NCBI GenBank assembly: GCA_963777165.1
Contig: CAVZPO010000021.1
Location: 62,001-126,000, forward strand
Length of the DNA: 64,000 nt
Direction: 5' to 3'
Origin: DYJB01 sp963777165
GTDB taxonomy: Bacteria > Chloroflexota > Anaerolineae > Anaerolineales > E44-bin32
Shown in pieces: positions 28,182 to 37,110 of the stretch. The notes under the pieces are model-generated. The model saw only the letters and a program-made list of their open reading frames with translations. It made no database searches and had not been told where the DNA came from. Both the position numbers and the translations under genes were made by a program. Each line of letters starts with the position of its first letter. The first letter of the stretch is position 1.

Positions 28182-29904
28182 TCAATCGACGGGGTCGCTC
28201 AACGAATACACCCGCCACCCGGCTGCAAACCTGCGCGTATCAAAGGGCGCGTGGGGGCGCTGGCAGTAGCCGATCTGAGGGACGGCAAGACAGATCAATC
28301 GCGGCGCATCGACCACGAGCAGATCCAGTCCGAATCGGGTCTCTCGCTCCAGCTTCAACCGGTCGCCCATCTCGCTCTGCAAGTCGGCCTCCCACCCCCG
28401 CGAAGCCTGCTCAGGGATCCCCAACCTCACCGACGGGTACGGGACATTCTCAATGATTGGCGACACGACAATGATCGGCCGGGGCCCATCAGCTTGAGCG
28501 ATTCCCTCCGTCGGATACGGCTACGACGGTGAGATCCGGCCGGCCGTAGACGCTCTGGAGCATCGGAGCTAGTGCCCACAGATACTCGATATCCGCACGG
28601 ATGTTGACAAGCACCAACGCGTCCGAAGGCGAGTTCTCGGCGACGAACTCAAGCATGGTCGCATTAGCTTTGTCGACCGAGAGCTGGATCCCGGCGTTCG
28701 AAAGATTGTTGGGGAGGGTCAGGAGGAAGAGGACGGCGGCGAGGGCGGCACAGGCTGTCAGCCAAGAGCGATCCCGCCGGACTTGCTGCCCGGAGCCGCA
28801 TCGACCACCTGCGGGACCAGCAGACCCGTCAGCACCGCCGCGCCAAGGGAGAAGGGCAGCAGGTAGTACTCGGGGGTGAAACCGGTAGGGCAGGTAGAGG
28901 GCAAACCATGCCCCCATCCAGACTAGAGAACCCAGGATCATGGCGAGGTGGAGCACACTTCCGCGTCGAGACCACCAGGTACGCGGCGGCAGCCACCAGC
29001 GGCAGCAGCTGTAGCCAGTCGCGCACGATCAGGTCAAGCCAGATGTTCGCATTGGCCTCGATCGTGGCCCACGTGAAGGTGAAGTTGGCCCGCGGCCCAG
29101 CCGCGCTGAGAATCCTCGGGGAGAGATGCGACTCCAATGCCGATGTAGGCAGCGATGCCCAACGCACAAGCCGCCAGGCAGTCGAGCGCCAGCGGGACGG
29201 GAATGCCTGGAGCCAGCCATCTTGCCCCGCGGCACGCGATCCGACGCCCAGGCGATCGCGACCCAGGCTCACGGAGATCCCCAGCAGCAAGCCCGTCGTT
29301 TCCTTCGTCAGCGCGGCCAGGCAAGATGAATACGGCTGACGCAGCAAGCCACCGGCACGGACCGAGCTTTGTCCCCGCAGGGGCTGGAACGACAAGACGA
29401 CGGTGGCGGCCGAGGCCGTCAGGAAGAAGCACTGCAGGAGTTCGGGCTTAGAGAGCGTGTAGGCGGCTTCGATCACGGGCCCGCCGATGACGAACGCCAA
29501 TCCGGCGATGCCCGCCGCCAATGGCCTGCGCGTCAAACGCAGCACGACGACGCTCAGCAGGAAAGCGGTGCCGGCGAGCAGGAGCAGGTTTCCCACAAAG
29601 AACCAGCCGGCGTGGTTCTCCGGCCCATCGGTAGATCAGGGAGAACGCCAGCCAGTAGGCGGGGCGGAATCTTCCGAGTTGCCCGAGGTCTTGCCTCCAG
29701 TCCCACTGACCAGTCCAGGTCTGGCGGGCAATGGAGATCGAGGTTGCGATCATCGAAGAGCCCGAATTGAGCGCTCCAGATCCGCGGGACCATCAGGGCG
29801 ACCGCCACCAGCACCGGTATTCCCAGCGCCAGCCAGACGGGCCATTTTGAGACGCGCGCAGAAGCCGAAGACTGCATGGGCAGGCGCACCCGGGGCTCAG
29901 CCAC
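28182..29904 (-). pseudogene. Multiply frameshifted membrane glycosyltransferase-like gene
   Basis: Coding-like pieces in all three minus frames follow one another: an N-terminal helix (WPVWLALGIPVLVAVALM), then FRPAYWLAFSLIYRWAG, FVGNLLLLAGTAFLLSVVV, TKETTGLLLGISVSLG, a helix at LLPLVAAAAYLVV, and lastly a soluble end (GIQLSVDKANATMLEFVAE, ADIEYLWALAPML). At least four indels are needed to join them. The layout suggests a multi-helix ArnT/PMT-like GT-C protein of about 550 residues. Either decayed or badly sequenced. It overlaps the dtd stop by 8 nt. Confidence 0.5.
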
Positions 29905-30361
29905 TTCCGGAAGACGACGACGGGGGGCGCTCGAGCACGATCGTCACCGGCCCGTCGTTCTCGATCTCGACCAGCATGTGGGCGCCGAAGACGCCGGTTT
30001 GAGTCGGGACGCCTTGCGCCACCAGCGATTCAGCGAAGCGCCGCACGAGCGGCTCAGCGATCTCCGGAAGCGCGGCGTGGATGAAGCTCGGCCGGCGGCC
30101 CTTGGTGGCATCGGCGTATAACGTGAACTGCGAGACGACCAGCGCCTGCCCGCCAACCTCGGTGATCGAAAGGTTGGTCTTCCCCTCGGAGTCTTCGAAC
30201 ACGCGCAGCCCGGCGACTTTGGCCGCCAGCCAGTCGGCATGTTCGGCGGTATCGCCCTGCCCGACGCCCGCCAGGATCACCAGCCCGCGGTCGATGGCCG
30301 CCACCTGCTCCTGGCCGACCGTCACCCGGCCGCGGCGCACGCGCTGCAGGACGAGCCGCAT
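29897..30361 (-). CDS. dtd: D-aminoacyl-tRNA deacylase
   Basis: 154 residues. Carries both signature motifs: SQFTLYADATKGRRPSF (residues about 78-94) and NDGPVT near residue 137, whose Gly-Pro closes the active site over the D-amino acid. It hydrolyses D-aminoacyl-tRNA (and Gly-tRNA-Ala) to protect translation. Four nt downstream of trpS on the same strand, in a translation-quality operon. Confidence 0.95.
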   Translation of the reverse strand: MRLVLQRVRRGRVTVGQEQVAAIDRGLVILAGVGQGDTAEHADWLAAKVAGLRVFEDSEGKTNLSITEVGGQALVVSQFTLYADATKGRRPSFIHAALPEIAEPLVRRFAESLVAQGVPTQTGVFGAHMLVEIENDGPVTIVLERPPSSSSGSG

Positions 30362-30365
30362 CGAC

Positions 30366-31352
30366 TCAGGGGAGCCCGACGGCGTCCCGCACGTCGCGCA
30401 TCGTCTCTTCGGCGATGCTCCGGGCGCGGCCGGCGCCGTCGCTCAGCACATCCCACACCCGGTCGGGCTCACGCCCAATCTCGGCTCGGCGCGCCCGGAA
30501 GGGCTCCAGGTGGGCGTTCAGGTGACCGGCGAATCGCTGCTTGCACTCGACGCAGCCAATCCCCGCACGGCGACACTCGACGTTGATGGACTCCACCTCG
30601 GCCGGAGGGGTGAACACTTTGTGCAAGGAGAACACGTTGCACACATCGGGGTTGCCGGGGTCGGTCTTGCGCGCCCGCTGCGGGTCGGTGACCATGCTCA
30701 TCACCCGCTTGCTCGTCTCCTCCGGCGTGGCGGCCAGCTCGATGTGGTTGTTCAGGCTCTTGCCCATCTTCTGCTGGCCGTCGATGCCCAGCACCTTGGG
30801 CACCTCGGTGACCTTCATCTCCGGCTCCACCAGCACATCCCGGCCGTAGCGATGATTGAACGAGCGCACGATCTCGCGAGCGAACTCCAGATGTGGCGCC
30901 TGGTCGATCCCCACCGGCACGTAGCGGGCGCGGTAGAGCGTGATGTCGGCCGTCATCAGGACCGGGTAGCCCACCAGGCCGTAGTTGATGTTGTGCGGCT
31001 GCTGACGGACCTTTTCCTTGAAGGTCGGCAGGTCGGTCAGCTTGCCCAGCGGGGTGACCATCGAGAGCAGCGTGTGCAGTTCGGTCAGCTGCGGCACGTG
31101 CGACTGAATGAACAGGATGGTCGGGTCCGGGCGCACCCCGGCGGCCAGCCAGTCGAGCGCCATCTCGTAGGTGTTGTCACGCAGGCCGACGGTGTCTTCC
31201 ACCGTCGTCAGGGCATGCAGGTCGACGATGCAGTAGATGCATTCGTAGTCCGCTTGCAGCGCGACGTAGTTCTTGATGGCGCCCAGGTAATTGCCCAGGT
31301 GCTGGCGACCCGTCGGGCGGGCGCCGGAGAAGACACGATCACGTGAGGGCAT
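30366..31352 (-). CDS. trpS: Tryptophanyl-tRNA synthetase
   Basis: 328 residues, the usual length. Class I motifs: the HIGH-like region GARPTGRQHLGNYLG (residues 10-24) and KMSKS-like QQKMGKSLNN near residue 195. Charges tRNA-Trp. The C-terminal region has Cys residues in the GIGCVECK segment. Start ATG 31352 lies 3 nt after the stop of the SelW-like gene, so both are likely on one transcript. Confidence 0.96.
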   Translation of the reverse strand: MPSRDRVFSGARPTGRQHLGNYLGAIKNYVALQADYECIYCIVDLHALTTVEDTVGLRDNTYEMALDWLAAGVRPDPTILFIQSHVPQLTELHTLLSMVTPLGKLTDLPTFKEKVRQQPHNINYGLVGYPVLMTADITLYRARYVPVGIDQAPHLEFAREIVRSFNHRYGRDVLVEPEMKVTEVPKVLGIDGQQKMGKSLNNHIELAATPEETSKRVMSMVTDPQRARKTDPGNPDVCNVFSLHKVFTPPAEVESINVECRRAGIGCVECKQRFAGHLNAHLEPFRARRAEIGREPDRVWDVLSDGAGRARSIAEETMRDVRDAVGLP

Positions 31353-31355
31353 GGC

Positions 31356-31604
31356 TCAGGCCTTCCGGCCCGTGTGGGCACGCACCAGCTTCACTACTTC
31401 CCCCGGCTCGACATGCCGGCCGGTCTGCAGCTTGGAGTACACGAGTGTCCCATCGACCGTAACCTCAAACCGGCCCTCATCCGAGGGAATCAGCGTCACC
31501 GCCTTCAGATCGGGCTCGAAGGCCTTGAGCAGCTCGGCCATCAGACCGATGGCTCGCTCAGTGTAGTGTCAAACGGCGCAGTATTCGATGGAGATCGTGA
31601 TCAC
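31356..31604 (-). CDS. SelW-like (SelT/SelW/SelH, Rdx) protein with CxxU: candidate selenoprotein
   Basis: 82 residues if TGA (31571-31569) is read as Sec. Start GTG 31604 has AGGAG 8 nt upstream. The protein begins MITISIEYCAV, then Sec12, HYTERAIGLMAELL. This gives C9-x-x-U12, the redox motif of SelW-like proteins, directly after the first beta strand. The remainder, VTLIPSDEGRFEVTVDGTLVYS, matches the Rdx family. Without readthrough only a headless 61-residue fragment from ATG 31541 would be predicted. A SECIS-like hairpin follows. Known SelW proteins are small cytosolic thioredoxin-like selenoproteins with glutathione- or thioredoxin-linked redox roles. Confidence 0.85.
31537..31553 (-). 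promoter_or_regulatory. Candidate bacterial SECIS element of the SelW-like gene
   Basis: Perfect 6-bp stem GCCATC/GATGGC with loop GGTCT, starting 21 nt after the TGA. G occupies the first two loop positions, as bacterial SECIS rules require. A lower 4-bp helix GAGC/GCTC extends it across an internal loop. Confidence 0.75.
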
Positions 31605-31774
31605 GATTGGCTCCTGCGCCCGCAGGCGCGCCTGGAATGAGAAGCAGTGTACTACGGGCGCGGGAGGGGCTCAAGGTGCGTGCAGTCCACGCCCGCGGCG
31701 CATGAGGCAGGCACGGTTGGCCACAGGCTTCCGCCTGCGCATCGCGAACGCATGCGCGCCTTCGGCCGCGGAGG

Positions 31775-31796
31775 GCCGCAGCCTAAAGGCTGCGGC
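31775..31796. repeat. Palindromic repeat (GCCGCAGCC/GGCTGCGGC)
   Basis: Perfect 9-bp inverted repeat with loop TAAA. Resembles the dispersed REP-like palindromes that occur in many bacterial intergenic regions. Confidence 0.6.
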
Positions 31797-31844
31797 TACC
31801 AGCGTCTGCGACGATGACCCACTTTGCTGGGCGCTCCCTTCGCA

Positions 31845-31876
31845 GGGACGTAGCCGAAGGCTTCAGCCTGCGTCCC
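31845..31876. repeat. Second palindromic repeat (GGGACG/CGTCCC)
   Basis: Outer 6-bp arms GGGACG and CGTCCC enclose an inner AAGGCTTCAGCCT hairpin. The core is related to the repeat 50 nt upstream. Confidence 0.5.
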
Positions 31877-32039
31877 CGCCTGCAATCACCCGCGCCCCGC
31901 CGGTCCGACTGGTCCCCCGTCACGTGTTGCGTGGGGCGAAGCACCATTCGTGCCGTGAAGCCCCGGCCGCGCCGCGCCGTGTGGATTCCGTCTTGGCAAC
32001 CCGGCGCGCTTGTGCGACAATCATGTTGGGGAGGGAAGC

Positions 32040-32258
32040 ATGCGCCGCTTCATGAGTTTCCTGACCGGTTCGTTGTGCGGAGCGCTTGTGGGCTCGGTCC
32101 TGGCGCTCCTCCTGACGCCCTACTCGGGCGAGGATCTGCGCCAGCGCACGTGGGACAAGCTTGGCGGCTTCCGGGACGACGTTCGCGAGGCTTACGAGTC
32201 GCGCCGCGAGCAGCTGGAAGCCGAATTGGAGTCCCTGCGCCGGCCGCGCGCCAGTTGA
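32040..32258 (+). CDS. YtxH-domain small membrane protein
   Basis: 72 residues from ATG 32040. One N-terminal membrane helix with small residues (LTGSLCGALVGSVLALLLTP), then YSGEDLRQRTWDKLGGF and a charged helical tail, the YtxH (GvpP-like) pattern. Members are general-stress or cell-envelope proteins of unclear role. Confidence 0.8.
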   Translation: MRRFMSFLTGSLCGALVGSVLALLLTPYSGEDLRQRTWDKLGGFRDDVREAYESRREQLEAELESLRRPRAS

Positions 32259-32277
32259 CGCTTCCATAGGCGGGATG

Positions 32278-32307
32278 CGAAACGGGACCCGAGTGGGTCC
32301 CGTTTCG
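32278..32307. terminator. Bidirectional terminator
   Basis: Perfect 13-bp stem, arms 32278-32290 and 32295-32307, loop GAGT, followed by ATTCTGT. Lies between the converging YtxH gene and the minus-strand metalloprotease gene. Confidence 0.85.
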
Positions 32308-32342
32308 ATTCTGTCACAACCTCCGCCGGCCGCTGACCCCGG

Positions 32343-34379
32343 CTACCGTTGCTCCACCGTCAAACGGTAGGGCGCCGGCTGCCAGGTGTGCCGCGAGGTC
32401 CCAATCACCATCAGGATCGCATTGTCGACCTCGCTGCCCAGCGAGACCTCAAACTCCGCCCGCTGCTCGGCATCCAGGGGGATGGGGCGGACAGTCGTCT
32501 GGTTGCCCTGTTCGATCAACATCAGGCGGTAGGTCTGCGGGACACGGTTGTACATGCGCACGAAGCCCTCGGCCTGCCAACCGCCGTCGTCTGATTCGAA
32601 ATCGCTGGCGTAGCCGAGCGCCGGGATCGAGACATCGTCGAGCAGCAGGCCGTCGCCGTTGACCGCCGCGTCGGTGATGTACTCGAAGCGCAGCTCGATC
32701 TGCTTCCCGGCGTAGGCCGCCAGGTCGACCGTCTCGCGGACCCACTTGCCCCCGTCAATCCCGCCGCTGAACCCGGTGTAGCCCCAGCCGTACGAGTTCC
32801 CAGTCGGGTTCTCGTCCGTGCCCGACGGGGTGTTCAGGATTTCCCATGTCTCCCCGCCGTCGGCCGTAACCTCGACATACACGTAGTCGTAGTCCACTTC
32901 GATGTCGTACCACACCCAGTACTCGGCCGCCACCTCGCCGCTGACACCGGTCAGGTCGAACGTCCGGCTCAGCCGCATGTCGGACTCATCGCCGCGGTTG
33001 GTCCAGAAGGCGAAATCGCCCGAGTGCGGATCGGCCGGGACAACTTGCGCCAGCGTGGAGCCGTCGAACTGTACGCGCCACTCGCCCGGGCAGCGGAGGG
33101 CGATGCCGTCCAGGCCGTACTGCTCGACGGCGCGCGTTTCCTCCAAGGGGCAGGTGTCGAACTCGTCGCTCAGTTCGATCGTCGGTGCTTGCGGGACGCG
33201 GGCGTAGGCGTACAGCCCATCGTCTACCGAGGGGTCATTGAGCGTGGCTGTCACGGACCAGTCGGCGTACACGTCGTCGGCCGTCAGCGACTTCCCGCTT
33301 GAGGGATCGGACGCCCCGAGACTATTCAGGACCCGGTCGATGGAATCCAGCCCGTTGCCGGTCTCCGCCACCAGCGTCCGAGTGGCCTCCTCCCCAAATC
33401 GGTCGAGGAAGTACGCCAGGAAGAGGAACGACTGACCGTAGTGACGGCTCTCCACCGGAGACGGCCAGTAGGTGAGCGGGATGTCCGGATCGACCGAGTA
33501 GGCCCAGTCCGCCCCGCCGACATCGAAGCCATTCAACATTTCGGAGAGCACCGAGAACCCTTCGTTCATCCACGACTGCTCGTTGCGATCGCGGTACCAG
33601 TGGATCATGTGCTGGAACTCATGCGCCATGACGCTGTCGGTGAACTCGTCGCTCAGGTCCACCGTATCGGCGTTCATGTAGAACATCTCATGGGCGTTCG
33701 AGTACTGGCGCACGATGGCGGCGTACTCGTCGTTCGACGAGTAGTAGCCGGCGATGCCTCCCCCGAGATTGCGGGCGAACAGGACGTACAGGTGCACGTC
33801 GCCGTCGACGCCCGGCGTCCATTCCGAGCCGAAGAACTCGCGGTTGGTGGGGTAGGACCGCTCCTCGAAGACCTGCACCAGGCTCTCGAGATCGTCAGGG
33901 TCGTAGTCGACGCCTTCCTCCACCCAGAAGTAGACGTGGGGGCTGGCGAAGGCCAGACGGGCCTGCACTTGGAAGTTCGAGTTCTCATCGACGTTGCTGG
34001 CCCAGAAGGACTTCGACGTCCCGACCGGGATCGCCGCGGCCGTCTCGGCCACGACCCGCGGCGGATCGGCGATTCGCTTCAGGCGAACGGCCAGATCGAG
34101 CGGGTCGGAAATCGGCACTTCGGCCGCCACCAGCTGACGCTCAGTCTCCAGCGCCGCGTCGGGGACCGGTTCGGGGACCTCCGCCATCGGCGGAGCAGTG
34201 GGACTCGGCATCTCGAGGCCCAACTCGATGGTCGGGAGGATGCCGTCCTGCTGCGCGACCCACCATCCGGCCGCCAGGCTCCCGCCGAGGGCGATCGCCA
34301 CCAGGCACAGGCATCCCACCAGGACAATGACGATCACGATCACCAGCCACTTCACCGACGAACCTTGCTGCGATGTCAT
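32343..34379 (-). CDS. Membrane-anchored or secreted Zn metalloprotease (M6/immune-inhibitor-like)
   Basis: 678 residues from ATG 34379 (an upstream in-frame ATG at 34430 has no ribosome site). A strong N-terminal membrane helix (WLVIVIVIVLVGCLCLVAI) precedes a Pro-rich linker. The catalytic domain contains VMAHEFQHMIHW (HExxH) with the downstream WMNEGFSVLSEM supplying the third ligand Glu. C-terminal beta-rich domains (GGETWEILNTPSG, LRFEYITDAAVNGDGLLLDD) are the MAM/immune-inhibitor-A type seen in secreted Chloroflexota peptidases. Probably degrades extracellular protein. Confidence 0.85.
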   Translation of the reverse strand: MTSQQGSSVKWLVIVIVIVLVGCLCLVAIALGGSLAAGWWVAQQDGILPTIELGLEMPSPTAPPMAEVPEPVPDAALETERQLVAAEVPISDPLDLAVRLKRIADPPRVVAETAAAIPVGTSKSFWASNVDENSNFQVQARLAFASPHVYFWVEEGVDYDPDDLESLVQVFEERSYPTNREFFGSEWTPGVDGDVHLYVLFARNLGGGIAGYYSSNDEYAAIVRQYSNAHEMFYMNADTVDLSDEFTDSVMAHEFQHMIHWYRDRNEQSWMNEGFSVLSEMLNGFDVGGADWAYSVDPDIPLTYWPSPVESRHYGQSFLFLAYFLDRFGEEATRTLVAETGNGLDSIDRVLNSLGASDPSSGKSLTADDVYADWSVTATLNDPSVDDGLYAYARVPQAPTIELSDEFDTCPLEETRAVEQYGLDGIALRCPGEWRVQFDGSTLAQVVPADPHSGDFAFWTNRGDESDMRLSRTFDLTGVSGEVAAEYWVWYDIEVDYDYVYVEVTADGGETWEILNTPSGTDENPTGNSYGWGYTGFSGGIDGGKWVRETVDLAAYAGKQIELRFEYITDAAVNGDGLLLDDVSIPALGYASDFESDDGGWQAEGFVRMYNRVPQTYRLMLIEQGNQTTVRPIPLDAEQRAEFEVSLGSEVDNAILMVIGTSRHTWQPAPYRLTVEQR

Positions 34380-34458
34380 TCCATCAATCCTCTCAGAGCA
34401 CACCCATCCGAAAGCATCGTGACCTGCCATGCCACACGAGGCGGATTATAACGGACGG

Positions 34459-35883
34459 CTAGGACCTGCGACGGGACAGCGTAGAGATCGAGGCGGCGTT
34501 GAGGGGAAGCTGGACGGTGAACCGGCTGCCCTGCCCGGGCGCGCTGAGCGCCGTAAGGCGGCCACCGTGTGCGTGCACGATTTGGTGCGAGATGGCCAAG
34601 CCCAGTCCACTGCCACGCCCTTCGCCCCCCCGGCGCGCCTTATCGACCTGATAGAAACGCTCGAAGATGCGCGGGAGTTCTTCAGCCGGGATACCCGGGC
34701 CGCTGTCCTCGACGTGGACCAGGACAGCCCCAGGAGGTGATTCGCCCCGCAACTTGACCATCCCGCCGCCGGGTGTGTACATCAGGGCATTGTCGATCAG
34801 GTTCGTGAATACCTGCGCCAGCCGATCCCCATCGCCGGGGATCACCGGCAACCCGGCCACCATATTCTCCAGCCGGACATCCTTCTCCCGTGCCCGCAGG
34901 CTCAGGCGGTCGACGATGCGGGCAACGAGCGCGTTCAGGTCCACGGGCTCACGAGCGATTGCCGTTTGGCCGGCGTCCAACCGCGCCAGGGCAAGAAGAT
35001 CGTCCACCAGACGCGCCAGGCGATCGGACTCCTCATGGATGACCTGGGCGGCGTGCACTTGCGCCTCGCGGTCCGCAGCCGTGCCGTCTAGGATTGCCTG
35101 GGCGAACCCATCAATCGACGTCAAGGGGGTCTTGAGTTCGTGCGATACGTTGGCGACGAAGTCGCGCTGACCCTGCTGCGTGGCCTGCACACGCTTAACC
35201 ATCTGGTTGAAGTCGGCGGCGAGCGACTCGACCTCCATCGGTCCCTCGAGGGGCACATGCTGTTCGTAGCGCCCGGCCGCTACGGCTCGTGCGGCCGCGG
35301 CCAGCCGCCGCAGTGGTGCGGTGACCGAGCGCGAGACGAGCCAGGCCAGCAAGACCGAAATGGCCAGGCCGACAAGGGCAGCCTGCAGCAGGGGCGCCAG
35401 AAGATCGTCCCCGTAGACCAGCAGTGCCCGCAGTGTCGGGCGCGGGGCGGCGATGATCAAGCCGTCCCCGTTGGTCAGCGTGCGCACGACATACAGCCAG
35501 CGGCGGTCCAGCGCGTCCGTCGTTTCGCCTTGCGCCACCCCACCAATTCGCACTGCCTCGGCCAGCGCGGCATCCACCCCCTCGGCAGCGGCGATGCCAC
35601 CTTGCGCAACAATCTCTCCTAGCGGTGTCACGACCAGCGCCCGCGAACGCAGCCGCTGCGCGAGCCGTCCTTCGGCCAGCGCCTCCGATCGCCGATGGTC
35701 CAGCACCCGCTCGACGCGAGGGACGATCACCGCCGCCTCTGCCTCCAGGGCGCGCCACGCCAGCCGATCGGCAAGCGGAGTCGATTGCAGCAGGACCAAC
35801 AGGCTGAGCCCCGCCAGGACGACGACCAGCGCGGTGACCAGCAGGTAGGTGAGCAGCAGGCGGGAGGCGAGGGAGCGGAGCAC
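34459..35883 (-). CDS. Membrane sensor histidine kinase
   Basis: 474 residues. Two membrane helices (about residues 8-32 and 163-183) flank an extracytoplasmic sensor domain. A HAMP domain follows (SVTAPLRRLAAAARAVAAG), then HisKA with His248 in NVSHELKTPLTS, and an ATPase domain with N box (NLIDNALMYTP), G1 (DSGPGIP), F (FERFYQ) and G2 (GSGLGLAI). All catalytic boxes are intact. Partner of the OmpR-type regulator just upstream. The stimulus is unknown. Confidence 0.95.
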   Translation of the reverse strand: MLRSLASRLLLTYLLVTALVVVLAGLSLLVLLQSTPLADRLAWRALEAEAAVIVPRVERVLDHRRSEALAEGRLAQRLRSRALVVTPLGEIVAQGGIAAAEGVDAALAEAVRIGGVAQGETTDALDRRWLYVVRTLTNGDGLIIAAPRPTLRALLVYGDDLLAPLLQAALVGLAISVLLAWLVSRSVTAPLRRLAAAARAVAAGRYEQHVPLEGPMEVESLAADFNQMVKRVQATQQGQRDFVANVSHELKTPLTSIDGFAQAILDGTAADREAQVHAAQVIHEESDRLARLVDDLLALARLDAGQTAIAREPVDLNALVARIVDRLSLRAREKDVRLENMVAGLPVIPGDGDRLAQVFTNLIDNALMYTPGGGMVKLRGESPPGAVLVHVEDSGPGIPAEELPRIFERFYQVDKARRGGEGRGSGLGLAISHQIVHAHGGRLTALSAPGQGSRFTVQLPLNAASISTLSRRRS

Positions 35884-35927
35884 GGTTCAGCCGTCGCGCG
35901 ACAGGAAACGCCAGACGGGCGCCATGG

Positions 35928-36608
35928 TCATGCCACCAGCTTGTAGCCCACGCCAGTGACGGTTTCGATGCGCACTCCGGTGCTCGCCGCCAGGCGCTTG
36001 CGCAGGTGGGCGACGTGCACGTCGACGGTGCGCGTCTCGCCGTAGAAGTCGTAGCCCCACACGCGGCTGAGCAGCTGCTCGCGCGTCAGGACCAGCCCTT
36101 TGTGTTCGGCGAACGCCTGGAGCAGATCGAACTCCTTGGCGCGCAGCGCCACCGGCAATCCGGCGACGGTGACCTCACGGCGGGCCGGATCGACCGTCAG
36201 GTCCCCCAGGTGCAGCGCCTTGCCCTCCGAGCGCGGGGCGGCCTCGGTCCGGCGCAGGATGGCCTTCACGCGGGCGAGCAACTCGCGCGGGTTGAACGGC
36301 TTGGTGAGGTAGTCGTCGGCGCCCAGCTCAAGTCCGACGATCTTGTCGACGTCTTCATCGCGTGCCGTGAGCATCACGATCGGAACGTCCGAGTCCGCTC
36401 GCACCTGGCGGCAGACTTCCAGGCCGTCCACCTCGGGGAGCATCAGGTCGAGGATGATCAGCGCCGGGCGCAGCTCGAGCGCCAGCCGCAGTCCCTGTGC
36501 TCCGTCCGAGGCGCTCTCGACTCGGAATCCGTCGCGCTCCAGGTACAGGCGGACCAGCTCCACGATATGTGCTTCATCATCGACGATCAGGATGCGCTCA
36601 CCCGTCAT
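35928..36608 (-). CDS. OmpR/PhoB-family response regulator
   Basis: 226 residues: receiver domain with Asp10/Asp11, phospho-acceptor Asp54 (ILDLMLPE) and Lys in LTKPF; then a winged-helix DNA-binding domain (LRAKEFDLLQAFAEHKG, RVWGYDFYGETRTVDVHVAHLRK). It precedes the sensor kinase gene by 44 nt on the same strand, forming a standard two-component system. Confidence 0.96.
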   Translation of the reverse strand: MTGERILIVDDEAHIVELVRLYLERDGFRVESASDGAQGLRLALELRPALIILDLMLPEVDGLEVCRQVRADSDVPIVMLTARDEDVDKIVGLELGADDYLTKPFNPRELLARVKAILRRTEAAPRSEGKALHLGDLTVDPARREVTVAGLPVALRAKEFDLLQAFAEHKGLVLTREQLLSRVWGYDFYGETRTVDVHVAHLRKRLAASTGVRIETVTGVGYKLVA

Positions 36609-36658
36609 CCTGCACCTCGCGCCCTCGGCTGCCCGACGACCGTCTGGATGCGTCCCGG

Positions 36659-37051
36659 TCAGGACAGGGCTGCCACGGCCTCAATCTCAACCGCCCCGCC
36701 CTTTGGCAGGGCGGCGACCTGCACAGTCGATCGGGCCGGGGGCTCGTCGCGGAAGAACTCGGCATACACGGCGTTCATCCGGGCGAAATCGGCCATGTCG
36801 CGCAGGAAGACGGTCGTCTTGAGGACCTGGCCCATCGACGAGCCGGCGGCTTCCAGGATGGCGGCGATGTTCTTCAGCGACTGGCGTGTCTCGGCCTCGA
36901 CGCCGCCCGGCGCCAGTTCCCCGGTTTGCGGATCGAGGCCGAGCATGCCAGAGGCGAACACCAGCTTGCCGTGAACGATCCCCACCGAGTATGGGCCGAT
37001 GGGCTTGGGCGCCTTGCCGGCGACCACGACCTGTCTGGGCTCGGTTTGCAT
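36659..37051 (-). CDS. RidA-family enamine/imine deaminase
   Basis: 130 residues. Typical RidA layout: PIGPYSVGIVHGKLVFASGMLGLDP at the N-terminus, Arg in the FLRDMADFARMNAVYAEFF region, and PPARSTVQVAALPKGGAVEIEA at the end, which holds the substrate-binding Arg. Family role: hydrolysis of reactive 2-aminoacrylate-type enamines made by PLP enzymes. It follows the DegV gene, with a strong hairpin between them. Confidence 0.93.
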   Translation of the reverse strand: MQTEPRQVVVAGKAPKPIGPYSVGIVHGKLVFASGMLGLDPQTGELAPGGVEAETRQSLKNIAAILEAAGSSMGQVLKTTVFLRDMADFARMNAVYAEFFRDEPPARSTVQVAALPKGGAVEIEAVAALS

Positions 37052-37070
37052 GACTCACCTCCTGATGGAC

Positions 37071-37102
37071 GACTTCGGAAGTCCGATCGGACTTCCGAAG
37101 TC
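37071..37102. terminator. 14-bp palindromic hairpin between DegV and RidA genes
   Basis: Perfect inverted repeat, arms 37071-37084 and 37089-37102, loop GATC. No T-run on either side; the arm contains GGAAGTCC, so it could also be an operator. Terminator is the simpler reading. Confidence 0.5.
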
Positions 37103-37110
37103 GATGGGCG

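Larger units (their letters stand above)
31605..32039. other. Gene-free region with palindromic repeats
   Basis: About 435 nt between the divergent SelW-like and YtxH genes. It holds several inverted repeats built on AGGCTxCxGCCT-like cores (listed separately). No supported ORF. Promoters for both flanking genes presumably lie here, but I see none with two good boxes. Confidence 0.5.
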
